Shown one piece after another: positions 5,871-7,648 of a DNA stretch of 7,648 nucleotides. Each line of letters begins with the position of its first letter. Position 1 is the first letter of the stretch. The stretch spans positions 1-7,648 of the forward strand of contig JAUYQT010000591.1 of the NCBI GenBank assembly GCA_030697085.1. The letters run 5' to 3'. The stretch comes from Azonexus sp. GTDB taxonomy: Bacteria > Pseudomonadota > Gammaproteobacteria > Burkholderiales > Rhodocyclaceae. The notes beneath the pieces were generated by a model. It had not been told where the DNA came from. It saw only the letters and a program-made list of their open reading frames with translations, and made no database searches. A program made the translations under genes and the position numbers.

Positions 5871-6716
5871 ATGCTCAGCTATCGTCACGCTTTTCACGCC
5901 GGCAATCATGCCGACGTGTTGAAACACCTTGTCCTGCTCCAGATCGCTGAATACATGGCCGAAAAACCAGCGCCGTTCTGGATTATCGACACCCATGCCG
6001 GCGCGGGCTTCTATGCGCTGGAATCGGCTCAGGCGAGCAAACTGGGTGAATACCGTGACGGTATCGGTCGTCTATGGGACAAAAAAGGTTTGCCACCGGC
6101 CGTGGTTAACTATGTCGAATTCGTCCAAATGCTCAATCCGGATGGCAAATTACGCTATTACCCGGGCTCACCCTGGCTGGCCAGCCAGTCCTTGCGCGAG
6201 AGCGACCGGTTGCGTCTGTATGAACTGCACAGTACCGATGTCGAACTACTCCAACGCAATTTCAAGGAGGGTGGCCGGCAGATTACCGTTACCGGGGGGG
6301 ATGTATTTGTTGGCCTGAATGCCATTCTGCCCCCCCCCCCCCGTCGTGCGCTGGTGCTGATTGACCCATCCTACGAAACACGGGATGACTACGTTAACGT
6401 CGTCAAAGGGCTGCAAGAGGCGTTGAAGCGTTTTGCGACCGGCACATATGTACTGTGGTATCCGATGCTGTCGAAAATCGAGTCGCGCAAATTACCGGAC
6501 AAACTGAAACGTCTGGGCGCCACGAACTGGCTCAATGTCACGCTGGAAGTTAGCGCCCCGTCCAAAGACGGTTACGGCATGAACGGCAGCGGCCTGTTCA
6601 TCATCAATCCACCGTGGTCGCTGGAGAAGACGCTACGCGAAACCCTGCCCAAACTGACCGAACTCCTGGCTCAGGGCGAAGGCGCCCAATTCAGGCTGGA
6701 AAGCGAGTCAGCCTAG
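5871..6716 (+). CDS. rlmJ: 23S rRNA (adenine(2030)-N(6))-methyltransferase RlmJ
   Basis: Methylates N6 of A2030 in 23S rRNA using S-adenosylmethionine. The 281 residues align closely with E. coli RlmJ from memory: MLSYRHAFHAGNHADVLKH at the start, SAM-binding motif I DTHAGAG at 40-46, then LRYYPGSPWLA. The catalytic motif IV is DPSY at 165-168 (DPPY in E. coli), in LIDPSYETRDDY, followed by KRFATGTYVLWYP and SGLFIINPPW. Length is normal and the ATG at 5871 gives the universally conserved N-terminus; only a weak SD precedes it (CTTCTCC, no GGAG). Codons 154-157 are four CCC prolines within an unbroken run of 13 C, and a G7 run lies just upstream. The frame is intact at this run length. The gene ends inside the last codons of the convergent MazG-like gene (9-base overlap), so no terminator fits between them. 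Confidence 0.96.
   Translation: MLSYRHAFHAGNHADVLKHLVLLQIAEYMAEKPAPFWIIDTHAGAGFYALESAQASKLGEYRDGIGRLWDKKGLPPAVVNYVEFVQMLNPDGKLRYYPGSPWLASQSLRESDRLRLYELHSTDVELLQRNFKEGGRQITVTGGDVFVGLNAILPPPPRRALVLIDPSYETRDDYVNVVKGLQEALKRFATGTYVLWYPMLSKIESRKLPDKLKRLGATNWLNVTLEVSAPSKDGYGMNGSGLFIINPPWSLEKTLRETLPKLTELLAQGEGAQFRLESESA
6330..6342 (+). repeat. Homopolymer run of 13 C inside rlmJ
   Basis: Thirteen consecutive C (6330-6342) encode Pro154-Pro157 and the first base of Arg158. E. coli RlmJ has a Pro-Pro-Val-Ser-Arg-Arg stretch of the same length here, so the present count is in frame. Gain or loss of one C would shift the frame before the catalytic DPSY motif. Confidence 0.9.
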
Positions 6717-7064
6717 TTCCGAGTATTTGGCCCGCGAGCCGAAAGCCTTGTCAACTGGGTACTTTTCGGCATTTTTAGCAAGCTTGGCGCGGGCCGCTTC
6801 GGCGAGGTTGATCCCCGCCGTATCGGCAATCAGCAGCAAATAAAGCAGGATGTCGGCACATTCATCGCGCAAAGCCTCGGCAGCCTTGGGTTCGGCCGGC
6901 AAGCCCTCGACCTCGGCATCGTTCTTCCATTGCGTCAGTTCCAGCAGTTCCGCCGCCTCAAGGTTGAGTGAAGTAATCAAATTACGCAGCGAATGAAACT
7001 GTCGCCAGTCCCGTGCATCGCGGAACTCAAGCAATGCTGCGGTCAACGTCTCAAAATCACTCAA
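6708..7064 (-). CDS. MazG-like nucleotide pyrophosphohydrolase
   Basis: A single-domain all-alpha NTP pyrophosphohydrolase of 118 residues, of the small MazG-like type (related to dCTPase/RS21-C6), predicted to hydrolyse non-canonical or excess (d)NTPs to NMP and PPi. The Mg-binding motif is complete: E36-x-x-E39 in LNLEAAELLEL, a spacer of 28 residues, and E68-x-x-D71 in RDECADILLYLL. LLEFRDARDWRQFHSLRNL at 11-29 and the terminal KAFGSRAKYSELG are also family-like. The start is uncertain. I chose TTG at 7064 because GGAG (7075-7072) lies 7 bases upstream and the protein then begins MSDFETLTAALL, as homologues do. ATG at 7082 (six residues longer) has no SD, and GTG at 7070 lies too close to the GGAG. 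The gene overlaps rlmJ by 9 bases tail to tail. Confidence 0.87.
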   Translation of the reverse strand: MSDFETLTAALLEFRDARDWRQFHSLRNLITSLNLEAAELLELTQWKNDAEVEGLPAEPKAAEALRDECADILLYLLLIADTAGINLAEAARAKLAKNAEKYPVDKAFGSRAKYSELG

Positions 7065-7082
7065 TTTCACACTCCGGCCCAT

Positions 7083-7174
7083 CAAAGCAAAGCATGATGC
7101 CAGCCCGTCCCGCAGACAGCAATGGAGCGCAGGCCGGATAAAATAGAACATCCCGCTCCCGACAAGACAACACA
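7083..7174. other. Divergent gap between the MazG-like gene and the symporter pseudogene
   Basis: No gene seen. On the plus strand, TAAAAT at 7139-7144 is a fair -10 box about 30 bases before the ATG at 7175, but the -35 region (ACAGCA at 7116-7121) is poor. This may be the relic promoter of the symporter gene. No clear SD precedes the ATG. Confidence 0.3.
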
Positions 7175-7229
7175 ATGAACAAAGCTTCGCCAAACCGCCA
7201 GATTCCAATCGGCTGCCTGATCGGCATTG

Positions 7230-7265
7230 CTGGCGGCTAGCGGCTGGCGGCTGGCGGCTGGGCGG
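7230..7265 (+). repeat. Tandem heptanucleotide repeat CTGGCGG in the symporter pseudogene
   Basis: Four consecutive 7-base units (7230-7257) read CTGGCGG, CTAGCGG, CTGGCGG, CTGGCGG, followed by an imperfect CTGGGCGG (7258-7265). The single G-to-A change at 7239 in unit 2 makes the in-frame TAG. Removing two units (14 bases) would join the 7175 frame to the downstream frame, so copy-number gain plausibly broke the gene. Confidence 0.8.
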
Positions 7266-7492
7266 CGCGGGTGCAGCACCCTTGGCGCAAAACACGCTTT
7301 ACGGCACCAAGCGGCCGGTATGCTGTTTTACACCGCTGCGTTTCTGGCGTGGCTCCCGGGAAGCTCTCGTTACGGCCTTTGCCACCCGCTCCAGCGCCGC
7401 GACACCACCTGTCACGCTACGTTGCGCCGAACAACATCTACATGTCAAAAAAGACATCGCCAATTTTGTCATCCCGCTCGGCGCCACGATGA

Positions 7493-7532
7493 ATATGGAC
7501 GGTACTGCACTTATATGGACGGTACTGCACTT
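7493..7532 (+). repeat. Perfect 20-base tandem duplication within the NMDGTALY motif
   Basis: The unit atatggacggtactgcactt occurs twice back to back (7493-7512 and 7513-7532) with no mismatch; the flanking bases on both sides break the periodicity. Since 20 is not a multiple of 3, it duplicates MDGTAL and shifts the reading frame. Perfect identity suggests a recent event or an assembly artefact. Confidence 0.92.
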
Positions 7533-7648
7533 TACGAAGCTGCCGCGGCGTTATTCATCGCCCGTCTGGCCGGCATTGAGCTTGATCTGGCGCAGCAACT
7601 CATTATTTTTTCGTCGCTATGCTCACCGCCATCGGCGCCCCCGGCATC

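Larger units (their letters stand above)
7175..7648 (+). pseudogene. Degraded dicarboxylate/amino-acid:cation symporter (DAACS/SDF family), runs off window
   Basis: Remains of an inner-membrane sodium- or proton-coupled carboxylate/amino-acid symporter, about 400-430 residues when intact. Pieces lie in three frames. ATG 7175 gives [21 protein letters not shown], then TAG at 7238-7240. A second frame (7270-7512) gives [16 protein letters not shown], then jumps directly to [31 protein letters not shown] and [14 protein letters not shown]. These are hairpin 1 and TM7 of the family, so about 200 residues from TM1 to hairpin 1 are missing around 7312-7332. After a 20-base tandem duplication the frame shifts to [19 protein letters not shown]. 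After a T run at 7606-7611 it shifts again to [12 protein letters not shown]. The family call rests on the NMDGTALY and TRSSAAT motifs. Several independent lesions argue against a single sequencing error. The 3' part is outside the window. Confidence 0.85.

Noticed and set aside
6363..6374. DPSY instead of DPPY in the RlmJ catalytic motif as a sign of inactivation
   Set aside because: The key Asp and Tyr are present, and from memory DPSY occurs in other RlmJ proteins; the rest of the enzyme is intact.
1..7648. tRNA, rRNA, CRISPR array, insertion sequence or phage genes
   Set aside because: Looked for cloverleaf patterns, regularly spaced repeats, transposase motifs and terminal inverted repeats; none seen.

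Overview
The window is GC-rich, densely packed bacterial DNA. The protein set (a CzcCBA-type heavy-metal efflux system, RlmJ, a DUF3301 protein, a YeaD-like mutarotase and a MazG-like pyrophosphohydrolase) suggests a betaproteobacterium, plausibly of the Rhodocyclaceae (Dechloromonas/Azonexus-like). That placement is inference from remembered protein similarity; no 16S or other marker is present.

Positions 1-5574 (minus strand) hold seven co-directional genes. In transcription order they are a DUF3301 membrane protein, a D-hexose-6-phosphate mutarotase, a His/Cys-rich CzcI/DUF2946-like protein, an outer-membrane TolC/CzcC-type factor, a small secreted protein with one C-terminal membrane anchor, a CzcB/CusB-type periplasmic adaptor, and the first 319 residues of a CusA/CzcA-family RND pump that leaves the window at base 1. 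The last four are tightly packed: two ATGA junctions and one 10-base gap. They should form one tripartite metal-efflux machine (inner-membrane RND pump, periplasmic adaptor, outer-membrane channel) plus an accessory subunit. The CzcI-like gene in front carries an in-frame TAG; the reading frame continues for 43 family-like codons behind it.

Positions 5575-5870 form a divergent intergenic region. Positions 5871-6716 (plus) encode RlmJ, the 23S rRNA m6A2030 methyltransferase, with an uninterrupted run of 13 C in the middle of the gene. It overlaps tail-to-tail by 9 bases with a minus-strand MazG-like nucleotide pyrophosphohydrolase (6708-7064), which probably starts at TTG.

Positions 7175-7648 (plus) are the wreck of a dicarboxylate/amino-acid:cation symporter (DAACS/SDF family). 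Readable pieces of the family lie in three frames. The lesions are an expanded 7-base repeat with an in-frame TAG, loss of about 200 internal codons, a perfect 20-base tandem duplication inside the NMDGTALY motif, and a probable 1-base loss in a T run. No tRNA, rRNA, CRISPR array or insertion sequence was seen.

The most interesting items are the interrupted CzcI-like gene, the extra small subunit inside the efflux operon, the C13 tract in rlmJ and the multi-lesion transporter pseudogene.
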